A stretch of DNA of 64,000 nucleotides. It comes from Bacteroidia bacterium (GTDB lineage: Bacteria; Bacteroidota; Bacteroidia; B-17B0; Aurantibacillaceae). The notes beneath the pieces were generated by a model, which did not search any database, was not told the origin of the DNA, and worked only from the letters and a program-made list of their open reading frames with translations. This document shows, in pieces, positions 35,033-44,645 of this stretch. Location of the stretch: positions 682,001 to 746,000 of the forward strand of contig JAEUTP010000008.1 of assembly GCA_016787705.1 (NCBI GenBank), given 5' to 3'. Made by a program: the position numbers and the translations under genes. Positions within the stretch are counted from its first letter, which is position 1. Each line of letters begins with the position of its first letter.

Positions 35033-35764
35033 TCATTTTTGTTTTTGCATCGTTAAACCAATTAAGCTTAGCACCTTTTTAGCTAGCGTAATCGGCATTG
35101 CACCATGTGCGGTAACTAAATTTCCATCGGCTATTATTTTCGAATCACCAATGATTGCGCCTTCGCGTATTAATTGCTTGCTAACACTATCTGTTTTATT
35201 TTTAAACGCATTAGTGGCAATAGTTTTGTTCTCTACCAAGAATTTATCATTGCTTAATTTAACAGGTATCAATCCTGCGATGCCTTGGGAAAGAGCAGAT
35301 ACTATTCCCCCGTTTTCGTATATTTTTGCTGCAATATCACCAATGCTTTTTGAATTAGGATAATCTACCAAACAACTATAACCCCCTGAATAATAAATAA
35401 CGTTATAATCATTTGGATTAATCTGAGAAGGGTTTAATGAATTTTTTACTTTATCCTCAAATGCTTTTTTTTCTTCATCAGGAATTTTGAATTTTTTTGG
35501 ATAGTGCATTTTGTATGCTAGTGGCACGTTACCACCCATGGGGCTAACAATATCTACGTCTTTAATTCTAAACCCTGAATTATAAAGCGTTGCGTAAAAA
35601 TCCGAAATCTCAGGCGCCCAGCAACCCCAGGTATGATCGTCTGGCTTTGAAATTAAGTTATTGGCACTGGTAGCAACTATCAGTATTTTTTTATTATTAT
35701 TTATCTGTGCAAAAAAAATGTGGGCACAAAAAATAATGGAGAAAATAAAATATTCTTTTTTCAT
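35033..35764 (-). CDS. Secreted DJ-1/PfpI (Hsp31-like) protein lacking the nucleophilic Cys
   Basis: 243 residues with a signal peptide (about 1-19). The class I amidotransferase-like fold of the Hsp31 subgroup is recognisable (ILIVATSANN, CWAPEISDFYATLY, DVDIVSPMGG, YNVIYYSGGYSCLVDYPNS). The nucleophile elbow, normally ALCHGP, reads ALSQGI: Cys is replaced by Ser and the next His by Gln. Glyoxalase or deglycase activity is therefore unlikely, although a Ser nucleophile cannot be excluded. Export is unusual for the family. A strong terminator for the gene upstream precedes its start. Confidence 0.85.
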   Translation of the reverse strand: MKKEYFIFSIIFCAHIFFAQINNNKKILIVATSANNLISKPDDHTWGCWAPEISDFYATLYNSGFRIKDVDIVSPMGGNVPLAYKMHYPKKFKIPDEEKKAFEDKVKNSLNPSQINPNDYNVIYYSGGYSCLVDYPNSKSIGDIAAKIYENGGIVSALSQGIAGLIPVKLSNDKFLVENKTIATNAFKNKTDSVSKQLIREGAIIGDSKIIADGNLVTAHGAMPITLAKKVLSLIGLTMQKQK

Positions 35765-35778
35765 TATCAGATTCTTTT

Positions 35779-35809
35779 AAAAAAGGCCAGTGATGCTACC
35801 GGCCTTTTT
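35779..35809 (-). terminator. Intrinsic terminator of the 35865-38246 gene
   Basis: AAAAAGGCC, a 12-base loop and GGCCTTTTT form a symmetric stem with U/A tails on both strands. On the minus strand it ends transcription of the repeat-protein gene just before the DJ-1-like gene starts. Confidence 0.85.
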
Positions 35810-35864
35810 GATTTTCACTATTTCTAAACTAAATTTTTCGATATTACTTTATAAATACCATTTT

Positions 35865-38246
35865 CTACTCTTTAATCATTCTTTTTGTTGTAGACCCCAC
35901 GCGAACAAAATAAATTCCTTTTGGCTGTTCACTCAGGTCCACCTCAATTTTATTGTCCTTTATGGCAGCTGAATAAACTAAGGACCCCAAGGCATTAAAC
36001 ACTTGCAAATTAGATTTATCGATATTAGAAATGAAGATAATTATTTTGTTGTTGAATGGATTAGGATAAACGCTTACATTTAAATCTTGATTTCCTTTGT
36101 CCACAAAAGCTCCTGTGCATGTTGAAACGGACTGTGTAAATACAGATGAACTAACACATCCGTTACTTCCAGTTCCACTAATAGTATAACTTGTTGTAAT
36201 TGTCGGCGAAACAGCGATTATCGTATTATTTGAGCTTGTGCTCCACGTATAGGTAGTTGCGCCGCTAGCTGTTAAACTTACAGTTTGTGCCGGGCAAATT
36301 AAACTTAAGGAAGATACTGCACTAACAGTTGGTGAGATAATAACTGATTGGGTTACTGTTGCTGCGCCAATACATCCGTTAATATCCGAACCTTCAACAG
36401 TATATGTTGTAGTAGTGTTAGGAGCAACAATTTCTACCGTATTTGTTGAAGTATTATTCCATGTATAAGTAAGTGCTCCACTTGCGGTTAAACTTGCTGA
36501 TTGTCCGCTACAAATTACACTTGAATTACTAATTGCATTTACAATCGGTAAAGAAAAACTATTTGTGGCTACGGTAACGGTTTCCGACTTGGTGCACCCG
36601 TTAGCATCCATAATATCAACTGTATAATTTGTAGTTACAGCAGGGCTTACAAGAGCTGTATTTGTAAAAGGGCCAGATGACCAATTATAACTGATCCAAC
36701 CGGTACCGCCACTTGCATTTGCGGTAAGTGTGCTTGAGTTACCTACACAAACCGTTGGAATATTAGCAACGGCAGTTAAGCTTAGGGCTGGAGGGTTTAT
36801 GATCGAGAAAGTTTGTGTTGTGGTACCGCATGTATTAGTTACTGCGCATGTATAAGTTGTCTGAAGAAGGTTTGATACATTAGGCAAAGTGCTACTGGCC
36901 GGGCTCCAGCTATACGTAAAAGGGCCATTGTTTGTTGCTGTAACTGACGCGCTGCCTACTCCACCGTTACAAAGTATATTATCTACTGTAAGATTTATGT
37001 TAGGAAGGCAGGAATTAATTTCAAGTAAATTGCCAAAAATTGGATGCGATCCAACGTAATTTCCACTACTGCCAGAAAAATTAACTAATACAGTATTTGT
37101 AGGAGCACTTATATCAAATTCAAAAATAACTCCATCGTTGTTTGTACCGCCGCTAAATGTCATTCCAAACAGATTTCCGTTAGCACCTTGTATTAACGAT
37201 CCTTGTGGGAAACTTCCGGGGTTAGCACCTGATGTACCGGTAAAATCAAACATTGATGTATATGTTCCCGGCCCTGTAGTTTTATATTCGAAAAGTGTAC
37301 CGTCTCCGGTGGCTCCTCCACCGCTCGTTAAACCATAGAGTTTTCCGTTGCCAGCCAATATTAAACTGCCTTTGGGGTTAATACCACCATTGGCAGCCGA
37401 TAAAAAGTGGTGTTTTACGCTATAAACGTTAGAATTGATATCATACTCAAACAAAGTACCTTCGTTACTTGTTCCTCCTATATCAGTTAAACCATATAAT
37501 AAACCAGGGGTTGGTTCAATAAGTGAACCAACCGGATTTGCTCCCATAAAATTTCCGGAAGTGCCACTAAATTCAACAACTTTTGAATAAGTGCTCGTTG
37601 CTACATTAAATGAAAATAAAACACCATCGTTATTATTATTTCCACCCATGGATGCAAAACCATATAAAAGACCATTTGACGCTTTCAATAGTGAACCAGA
37701 CGGTCTATAACCATTAACGCCAATATTAAAATTGTAATGCACACTGTAGGTATTTGAACTAAGATCATACGAAAAAATAACCCCCTGTCCATTTGTTCCA
37801 CCATAATATGTTAGCCCAAAAAACACATTTGGACTTACCTCGGTTAACGAACCTTGTGGTTGACCGCCAGGATAATTACCTGTGTTACCGGTGAAATTAA
37901 ACAAGGGAATAATTGTATTATTGTTTGGATTATACTGTATTAAATATCCGTTACCGGTAGCAAAAAAACCGTAGGAATCATAGGTAACCAATCCGTATAT
38001 ATTTCCATTTGTTGCCTTAATAAATGATCCATGTGGCTTAGCCCCATTTGTATTACCATCAAATGACCCGGCGTTGTAAGATCCTGATGTAAGATTATAG
38101 TTAAATGCCACGCCGCTATTAGGGCCATTACCTCCGGACCCTGCCATACCAATTAGTGAGTTTTGTGCGTTGCTTAAATTTAAAGATGTTATTAAAAATA
38201 TGCACGCTGCTATTTTTTTACATCTTTCGAGTACGTTGTTTTTCAT
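35865..38246 (-). CDS. T9SS-exported repeat protein with PKD/SprB-like tail (paralog A)
   Basis: 793 residues. After a signal peptide, residues about 30-410 hold about eight repeats of roughly 50 residues, with recurring PxGSLxxxxNGxLYGLTSxGG and GTLFEYDxxxNxY patterns (Gly-x-Tyr-Gly strand pairs). These suggest a beta-propeller or solenoid. Three or more PKD/SprB-like modules follow (about 415-710: SLTASGALTYTWNN, TTTYTVEGSDINGC). A T9SS sorting domain ends it (VSVYPNPFNNKI ... KGIYFVRVG ... KRMIKE). It is probably a cell-surface adhesin. It is a tandem paralog of the gene upstream at 38302-40455. Confidence 0.85.
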   Translation of the reverse strand: MKNNVLERCKKIAACIFLITSLNLSNAQNSLIGMAGSGGNGPNSGVAFNYNLTSGSYNAGSFDGNTNGAKPHGSFIKATNGNIYGLVTYDSYGFFATGNGYLIQYNPNNNTIIPLFNFTGNTGNYPGGQPQGSLTEVSPNVFFGLTYYGGTNGQGVIFSYDLSSNTYSVHYNFNIGVNGYRPSGSLLKASNGLLYGFASMGGNNNNDGVLFSFNVATSTYSKVVEFSGTSGNFMGANPVGSLIEPTPGLLYGLTDIGGTSNEGTLFEYDINSNVYSVKHHFLSAANGGINPKGSLILAGNGKLYGLTSGGGATGDGTLFEYKTTGPGTYTSMFDFTGTSGANPGSFPQGSLIQGANGNLFGMTFSGGTNNDGVIFEFDISAPTNTVLVNFSGSSGNYVGSHPIFGNLLEINSCLPNINLTVDNILCNGGVGSASVTATNNGPFTYSWSPASSTLPNVSNLLQTTYTCAVTNTCGTTTQTFSIINPPALSLTAVANIPTVCVGNSSTLTANASGGTGWISYNWSSGPFTNTALVSPAVTTNYTVDIMDANGCTKSETVTVATNSFSLPIVNAISNSSVICSGQSASLTASGALTYTWNNTSTNTVEIVAPNTTTTYTVEGSDINGCIGAATVTQSVIISPTVSAVSSLSLICPAQTVSLTASGATTYTWSTSSNNTIIAVSPTITTSYTISGTGSNGCVSSSVFTQSVSTCTGAFVDKGNQDLNVSVYPNPFNNKIIIFISNIDKSNLQVFNALGSLVYSAAIKDNKIEVDLSEQPKGIYFVRVGSTTKRMIKE

Positions 38247-38301
38247 GTTTCTTTTTTTTTAAAATTAGTTTTACTTATTATGTTAACGGAGATTTCAACT
38301 A

Positions 38302-40455
38302 TTATTCTTTAATTATTTTTTTTGTTACAGAACCTATTTGAATAAAATAAATTCCAGCCGGATGGCCTTTTAAATCAATTTGCATAGCGCTTTGGTTTAA
38401 TTCAGATGTGTAAATCATATTGCCCATAGAATTAAATACATGCAGCTTATTCTTTATTGACGAATTAACCGAAACATTTATTTGGTGGTTAAATGGGTTA
38501 GGATAAATATTAATAACATTATCGTTATCATTTAGGACTGTAAGTAAATCTGTACAGGTAGAAACATATTGCGTAAAAGTTGAAAAATTATTACATCCGT
38601 TTGCATCCGTGCCGCTTACGGTATAAGTTGTTGTAGTTGCTGGCGACACAACTATTACAGGGTTATTGGAGGCATTGCTCCAGGTATAAGTGTTTGCACC
38701 GTTTGCTGTTAAACTAGCTGTCTGACCAATACATATTAAACTGAAATTAGAAGCTACATTTATATTTGGCAAACCGTTAACCCATTGTGCAACGGTGGCA
38801 GAACTAATACATCCATTGGCATCGGTAACATTAATTGTATAATTTGTTGCTGTAATTGGGGTAACTATCGAGATGCTATTACTTGGCCCCGCAACCCATG
38901 AGTACGTAATAGGTCCATTACCACCACTAGCCGCTGCGGTTAAGGTGCTTGAGTTACCAGCACAAACGGTTGGGTTGCTGACTGCCGCATTTACTATTAA
39001 TGCAGGGGGCTCTGTAATTGTAAAACTTTGCATTGTTATGCCACAACTATTTGTAGTTGCACAGGTATAACTTCCCGGCGCAAGGCCACTTGCTGTTGGC
39101 AAGTTACCACCAGAAGGAATCCAAGTGTAAGTATATGGTGCATTATTAGTTGCTGTAACTGTAGCGCTTCCATTGTTATTACCAAAGCAGCTTACATTTA
39201 TTTGAGCGGCACTTATTGAAGGCGCAAGGCATAAGGTGTATTCCAATAAATTTCCGTATGTAGCATTAGACCCAATACTATTGCCTGAGTTACCTGAAAA
39301 ATTAACCAATACCGTACTATTAGGTGAAGTTAAATTATATCCAAATATAACGCCGCTATTTAAACTACCGCCAATACCTGTCATACCATATAGATTTCCA
39401 TCTGATGCTTGTATTAACGAACCCTGTGGTGAACCTCCCGGATTTAAACCGCTGGGACCGGTAAAATCAAATTTAGGTGTATATGTACCTGGGCCTGACA
39501 TATCATACTCAAACAATACACCATTGCCCATTCCGCCATTGCTTGCTAAGCCATACAACATACCGTTATTAGCTTTTAAAAGACTCCCCTTTGGAAAGGT
39601 GCCTCCCGATGCAGGTGTAAAATTATATTTAACGGTGTACAAGTTTGTAAGAATATTGTATTCAAACAGCACCCCAGAACTATTTGTACCTCCAATACTT
39701 GCTAATCCATAAAGTAAACCAGTGTTCGCTTCTATTAATGAGCCTTTCGGATCTCCTCCCATAAAACTACCGGTATTACCCGTAAAATCAACTAACTTAG
39801 TATATGTACCATTAGAAGCATCGAAAGAAAACACCACGCCGTTGTTGTTAATACCACCAAAAGAAGTCATACCATAAAACAAACCGTTTGAAGCTTTTAA
39901 TAACGTTCCTTGCGGTCTCCAGCCACTGGCAGATATAAAATTATAAAGCACACTATATGTATTAGTACTAAGTGTATAAGAAAAAATTACACCTCCGTTA
40001 TTCACACCTCCGCGTTGCGTTAAACCATAAACTACCCCCGGACTAACTTCGAGTAAAGCACCATAAGGTCGGGCACCAGGAAAAGCACCGCTTGTTCCTG
40101 TAAAATTAAATAAGGGAATAATATTATTATTGTTAGCATCGTATTGCAAAAGGTAACCATTGCCTCCAGGACTAAATGAACCTCCATCATAAGTAACCAT
40201 GCCATAAATATTACCGTTACTGGCCTTAATAAACGAACCATTAGGCTGCGCTCCGTTTGTAGCACCATTAAACGCATTTGCATTATAAGTATTTGAATTA
40301 AGATTATAATTAAACGCAGCTCCAAAATTAGATGCACTGCCACCAAGTTGAGTCATTCCTAATAGTGCAGTTTGAGCTTTTATTGACCCCGTGCTTATAG
40401 TTAAAGTTAGGACAGATAAATATGTGCTTATTTTTTTGAGTACTTTATTTTTCAT
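38302..40455 (-). CDS. T9SS-exported repeat protein (paralog B)
   Basis: 717 residues with the same plan as the gene downstream: signal peptide, repeats (about 30-410: for example SLIQASDGNLYGMTGIGG, GVLFEYDMSG), SprB-like repeats (about 415-640: SCFGNNNGSATVTATNNAPY, and TNYTINVTDANGC) and a T9SS sorting domain (INIYPNPFNHQI ... AGIYFIQIG ... KKIIKE). It has one PKD-like module fewer than paralog A. The 55-base gap and similar order point to a tandem duplication, with transcription in one direction. Confidence 0.85.
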   Translation of the reverse strand: MKNKVLKKISTYLSVLTLTISTGSIKAQTALLGMTQLGGSASNFGAAFNYNLNSNTYNANAFNGATNGAQPNGSFIKASNGNIYGMVTYDGGSFSPGGNGYLLQYDANNNNIIPLFNFTGTSGAFPGARPYGALLEVSPGVVYGLTQRGGVNNGGVIFSYTLSTNTYSVLYNFISASGWRPQGTLLKASNGLFYGMTSFGGINNNGVVFSFDASNGTYTKLVDFTGNTGSFMGGDPKGSLIEANTGLLYGLASIGGTNSSGVLFEYNILTNLYTVKYNFTPASGGTFPKGSLLKANNGMLYGLASNGGMGNGVLFEYDMSGPGTYTPKFDFTGPSGLNPGGSPQGSLIQASDGNLYGMTGIGGSLNSGVIFGYNLTSPNSTVLVNFSGNSGNSIGSNATYGNLLEYTLCLAPSISAAQINVSCFGNNNGSATVTATNNAPYTYTWIPSGGNLPTASGLAPGSYTCATTNSCGITMQSFTITEPPALIVNAAVSNPTVCAGNSSTLTAAASGGNGPITYSWVAGPSNSISIVTPITATNYTINVTDANGCISSATVAQWVNGLPNINVASNFSLICIGQTASLTANGANTYTWSNASNNPVIVVSPATTTTYTVSGTDANGCNNFSTFTQYVSTCTDLLTVLNDNDNVINIYPNPFNHQINVSVNSSIKNKLHVFNSMGNMIYTSELNQSAMQIDLKGHPAGIYFIQIGSVTKKIIKE

Positions 40456-40875
40456 CTATAGTTCTGTTTTTTAATAATGAGCTAAGATCTAAGATTGCTT
40501 AAAAACCTAAAAACAGAATACTGTCATCGGCATAGATGAGTCTGCGAATGACATTTTTTAACAAAATATTCTTAAATAGAAATTATTAAGAACAAATAAA
40601 AAAAATTCGTGATAAAATATCTACATCAGGCTTACTTACCACTTATTCAGAATAAGCGCATTATTAAAGAAAAAAATTAGAATTGCTGAAAAGTTGTAAA
40701 AGGTTAGTTCAAATATTTTTTCGTGTAATTATCAGATGTTATCGGCACTGTTTCATTAAAAAAATAAAAGAAGATTAAAACCAGTTACAAAAAGTTATTT
40801 TAATTGTTTGAGCTGTTTTTTTAAAATTACATTATGTATTTCTTAAAATATACTCTTCTGTTTACTAAATGCACG
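40456..40875. promoter_or_regulatory. Divergent intergenic region with palindrome and plus-strand hairpin
   Basis: 420 AT-rich bases between divergent genes. A perfect palindrome CTTATTCAGAATAAG lies at 40642-40656. At 40522-40559 a TGTCAT...ATGACA stem (CG pairs extend it across a bulge) is followed by six T, which looks like a plus-strand terminator with no gene before it. Promoters in both directions are expected, but none was assigned. Confidence 0.4.
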
Positions 40876-41544
40876 ATGTACAGATTAATAATTCTATTTA
40901 GTTTTGTTTTTATTTATCAAAATGTTTTTTGTCAGGTTAGAATTATAAAACATGTTAAACACTACCCTCCTCAAACTAATTTATCTATTGGAGGCGGACT
41001 AAACAGAAGCGTATTGATATTAACCCGCAATGTAAAGAACGATAACGACGCCCTTGGATTTAATTTTTCGTTAACTTACGGTGGGGCAAAATTGCTAAGA
41101 GGTAAAATTGAATACACCCATTATAATAGAATAGATATTGAGCCAACATGGTACAATATTAAATCATCCACACTCGAAATAAATTTACAGGCTTTGGCGC
41201 GCTTTAAAAAAACCAGAGCCTATTTCTATCCGTTATTCGGCTTAAGCTATAATTTATTCTCCGGTTATTTTACCGGAAAAAATGATTTTTTAAACATAGG
41301 TGAAAAGTATAAAAAAAATACTATAGCGAGAACCAATTGGTTTGGAATAAATACCGGCGTTGGATATGAATATAGTTTTAAAAAAATAAGCATTGTTGGA
41401 GAATACAAAATGCGGGTCGGTAACTCCGGACCACAATTAAATATTATGGATGTATGTTTTAGTTTTGGATTAACCTATCATCTAAAAGTGCCTTCCATAT
41501 ACAAGATTTTTTCAGGAACAAAAAACAGGTATTTTTTAAACTAA
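40876..41544 (+). CDS. Small outer-membrane beta-barrel protein
   Basis: 222 residues from ATG 40876, which opens directly into a signal peptide (MYRLIILFSFVFIYQNVFCQ); an upstream ATG at 40834 would bury it behind 14 extra residues. The mature part alternates hydrophobic and polar residues with Gly-rich turns (FNFSLTYGGAKLLRGKIEYT, FGINTGVGYEYSFKKISIVG, CFSFGLTYHLK), as in small porin-like barrels. No specific family was recognised. It lies 52 bases before the gene for the sialidase-fold protein, possibly in one transcript. Confidence 0.7.
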   Translation: MYRLIILFSFVFIYQNVFCQVRIIKHVKHYPPQTNLSIGGGLNRSVLILTRNVKNDNDALGFNFSLTYGGAKLLRGKIEYTHYNRIDIEPTWYNIKSSTLEINLQALARFKKTRAYFYPLFGLSYNLFSGYFTGKNDFLNIGEKYKKNTIARTNWFGINTGVGYEYSFKKISIVGEYKMRVGNSGPQLNIMDVCFSFGLTYHLKVPSIYKIFSGTKNRYFLN

Positions 41545-41596
41545 AAAAATAAAATCAAAGTGTAAAAGAAAACTTTAACAATTAAATATAAATAAT

Positions 41597-43819
41597 ATGA
41601 AAAAACAATTAATACTCTGTTCTGCTATATTAGCAGCAACAAGTGTCACATCGCAAAACGGGCATATCAAAACGAAGCCGTCGGGTTTTAAAAATATGGC
41701 TGAAAATATAGCAGCAAAATTTGCTATTGAAAATAGTGGAAATATTTCTTCTAATTTAAAACCTTCAGAATATCTCGACCATCCGGAAAATGTGGCTGCC
41801 GAAAAATCAGCTGTAACAATGCCCCCATCAACCATCAACTGGAACTTATTGTGCGGTTCAGCAAATGTTTACGGCATGCTTGTAAGTCAATCAAGACCTT
41901 TGCAGTACAATCCCAATGTAAATGCGATTTCGTTTATTCATCGAAAAAGTACAAGTTATCAATACAGTCCGGCAATTCCCGCAAATGCAGAAAGCGGAAT
42001 AATTGTGGCGGAGATAACTTCTGATTGGGGTCTCACATGGGATAGTACCTGTATTTGGTCTGATGCTACAAACTGGGGGAGATATCCACAGGGTGCTATT
42101 TACAGTGCTCCAGGTAATACAAATGTAGCTAATGCTTATGTTGTGGGTTGTGGGCCAACGGTTGCAGGCGCTAATTTTTCAGGAAACTGGTATGCCAGTA
42201 AAAAATTAGCAGCTCCAAGCTCAACATTGTTTAATTCAACTCTCGATCCTACGCCGGGAGCGCAGCAGTTCCTATCCTTCTCACTGCCAACATACCCTGC
42301 AAACCAAGGCCCACACGGCTGGTCGCGTTACGGCTTTAGTTCAACAGATGACGGCGCAGTTAGATCATTAGCATTAATTCAGAACGATCAAACCGGACTT
42401 TCAACAATGAGAGGGTTTTCGATTGTTAAAGGAACATTTAATGCCGGTGCGTTTACATGGACAACAGATTCCATTATCCCGGCAACAATTTTAAAAAACG
42501 ACGGAACCAAACATTTATCAGCAGCACCTCAAATGGCCTGGAATAAAGCAGGTACCGTTGGGTATGTTGTTTGTATTGGTGCTGCGGCGGGTTCAACACT
42601 CTCAAATAAAAGCTATCAACCTATCATTTATAAAACAACCAATAGCGGCGCGAGTTGGTCGGCACTGCCGTACATTGATTTTAATTCGCCAACAATGTCG
42701 TTTGTTACCGATCACCTGGCAAATTTACAACCGCCGAGCACAAATACAAACATATCAGCGCCGTGGTTTGTTGATTTTGATATAACAGTAGATGCAAATA
42801 ACGATTTACACATTGCCGCACAATGCGCGAGTACAGCCAGCGATGATAACGATCAGTTAACTTCAGTAAGTCAGTTTACAACGTCTATTAATCCCGGTGA
42901 AAATTATTTGTGGGCACACACTCCAGGTAATCATCCATACTTATATGATTTTATTGGCAATGGCACAGCGGCATGGAAACTAAAGGTTGTTGATTCAATA
43001 GCAACTGAAGATCCAAGTTCTACACCAGGGGGAGATGGTTTTAATGACAATCCATGGGATGCAACGGGCACAGGTGGTGTTAAAGTTAACGTAGACAGAG
43101 TTGTTTTAGGACGCACACCGGATGGTAGTTACATCACCTATTCGTGGGTAGAGTCTGACACCAATTTTACAAATGGAGGAAGAAAATGGAACTCTTTACC
43201 AAATATTAAAACACGTTGCATGGCTATTGGTTCGGGTACAAATATGTACCAGATTTCACCTACAGAGATTAACGTATCAAAAATTAGCGCAGGAACCGGC
43301 ACTTTAAATACTAATGTTGCCAACCGCGCCACGTTACATTACCTATCACCTACCACCGGCAGCGCATCTGTTTTTATAAATGCAGCAACATCAACTTATA
43401 CTGTTGATATTAACACGCCAATTACTGTAACTAACAGCAATCCACTTTCGCAATTAACAAACAACTCCACTTGGATACAAACCGGTAAACTATCATATGC
43501 TTTTACCGGTACTGCCACAGCAACCGGAACAACGAATATAGGATTTGCCGAAAACTCAATAAACAGCGTAAACAACAGTGTCATTTTCCCAAATCCTTCT
43601 TCAGAAAATACAAGCTTAGCAATTGATCTAAAGGACAATTCAACTGTTAACGTTGTTATGGTGAACGCACTTGGGCAGGTAGTTAAAACTACTTCAACTC
43701 AAGGTAAAGTAGGTCAAAATAACATCAGTATTAATCTTTCAGGCTTATCGGCAGGGATATACTTTACAACTGTAAAAGTTGACAATGCCACAAATACAAA
43801 AAAACTAATAGTTCGGTAA
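41597..43819 (+). CDS. T9SS-exported protein with sialidase-type (BNR) propeller
   Basis: 740 residues: signal peptide (about 1-19), a propeller-like body with Asp-box-type strands (ITSDWGLTWDS near 135, TTNSGASWSALP near 350), and a T9SS sorting domain (VIFPNPSSENTS ... AGIYFTTVKV ... KKLIVR). Asp boxes mark a sialidase-like fold but not activity; the catalytic Arg triad and Tyr/Glu pair cannot be placed by eye. It may bind or cleave glycans outside the cell. A terminator follows. Confidence 0.8.
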   Translation: MKKQLILCSAILAATSVTSQNGHIKTKPSGFKNMAENIAAKFAIENSGNISSNLKPSEYLDHPENVAAEKSAVTMPPSTINWNLLCGSANVYGMLVSQSRPLQYNPNVNAISFIHRKSTSYQYSPAIPANAESGIIVAEITSDWGLTWDSTCIWSDATNWGRYPQGAIYSAPGNTNVANAYVVGCGPTVAGANFSGNWYASKKLAAPSSTLFNSTLDPTPGAQQFLSFSLPTYPANQGPHGWSRYGFSSTDDGAVRSLALIQNDQTGLSTMRGFSIVKGTFNAGAFTWTTDSIIPATILKNDGTKHLSAAPQMAWNKAGTVGYVVCIGAAAGSTLSNKSYQPIIYKTTNSGASWSALPYIDFNSPTMSFVTDHLANLQPPSTNTNISAPWFVDFDITVDANNDLHIAAQCASTASDDNDQLTSVSQFTTSINPGENYLWAHTPGNHPYLYDFIGNGTAAWKLKVVDSIATEDPSSTPGGDGFNDNPWDATGTGGVKVNVDRVVLGRTPDGSYITYSWVESDTNFTNGGRKWNSLPNIKTRCMAIGSGTNMYQISPTEINVSKISAGTGTLNTNVANRATLHYLSPTTGSASVFINAATSTYTVDINTPITVTNSNPLSQLTNNSTWIQTGKLSYAFTGTATATGTTNIGFAENSINSVNNSVIFPNPSSENTSLAIDLKDNSTVNVVMVNALGQVVKTTSTQGKVGQNNISINLSGLSAGIYFTTVKVDNATNTKKLIVR

Positions 43820-43843
43820 TTCTAATTTCACTGAAACGTTTAT

Positions 43844-43877
43844 AAGCCCCTTTTGTTAATACGAAAGGGGCTTTTTT
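43844..43877 (+). terminator. Intrinsic terminator of the sialidase-fold gene
   Basis: AAGCCCCTTT, a ten-base loop and AAAGGGGCTT form a 10-bp stem followed by T residues. Confidence 0.92.
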
Positions 43878-44049
43878 GAGTTGATTTTTATGCTTTAACC
43901 ATTTACATACTAATTAGTGCCGATAACTGTTTTTAGTTTTCTAAAACAAGTAGGCAAACTATTTTTGGGTAACTATTCTTTTAATAAGTGAAATCAATTT
44001 GTTTACAAAACAAAAATGCGATTCTGTTAAATTATTAAGTAAACGCTCA

Positions 44050-44478
44050 ATGAAATCTAATTATCAAATTACAGAAAGCGCTATTATAAATGCAGAAACT
44101 TCAAAAGTGTTTGGCATTTTAGAGGATGTGGGTAACTGGCATTTATGGACGAAATCAATTACGAAAATTTCATTTATCGACCACTGTAAATTTGAAACTA
44201 ACGGTAAAGTTTGCATCGTACAGCCAAAACTCATACCAGCAATATGGACAATTACAGAAATAAATAAAAACCGTTCTTTCACGTGGCGAACAAAAACTCT
44301 TGGTGTAACTATTACTGCCAAACATTTAATAAAAAATGTAAATAAAAAAACTCTTGCAGAATTGCATATGAGCTACGAAGGTTTTCTTTCAGGTTTAATT
44401 TACAAACTTTCATCAAAGCTTACTAAGAAATATCTGAATATGGAAATATTGGGGTTAAAAAAGGAATGTGAAAAATAG
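44050..44478 (+). CDS. SRPBCC/START-fold ligand-binding protein
   Basis: 142 residues from ATG 44050 (MKSNYQITESAIINAETSKV); an in-frame TTG at 43999 would add a poorly conserved tail. The opening strand, VFGILEDVGNWHLWTKSIT, FTWRTKTLGV and the C-terminal long helix match the SRPBCC fold, which binds hydrophobic ligands or acts as a cyclase/aromatase. It precedes the FAD-oxidase/methyltransferase gene by 167 bases; the two could share a pathway. A distant relative lies at 59410-59937. Confidence 0.72.
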   Translation: MKSNYQITESAIINAETSKVFGILEDVGNWHLWTKSITKISFIDHCKFETNGKVCIVQPKLIPAIWTITEINKNRSFTWRTKTLGVTITAKHLIKNVNKKTLAELHMSYEGFLSGLIYKLSSKLTKKYLNMEILGLKKECEK

Positions 44479-44645
44479 ATTAAGGTTTGCCAAGTAGCTA
44501 AATAAAACACAATTTTAAATAATAATTAGAAATTAAAAGACAAAATGCTAATTACATAAATACTATTTAGTCAGATAAAAGAATTAGTTAAATAATTTAT
44601 CTAATAGCGCCTCATTTACTTGTTTACTATTTTATATTCTACATA

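Noticed and set aside
40738..43928. GTTATCGGCACT (40738-40749) and its complement at 43917-43928 flank two genes like element ends
   Set aside because: Only 12 bases match, no target-site duplication or transposase is present, and random 12-base matches are expected in a window of this size.
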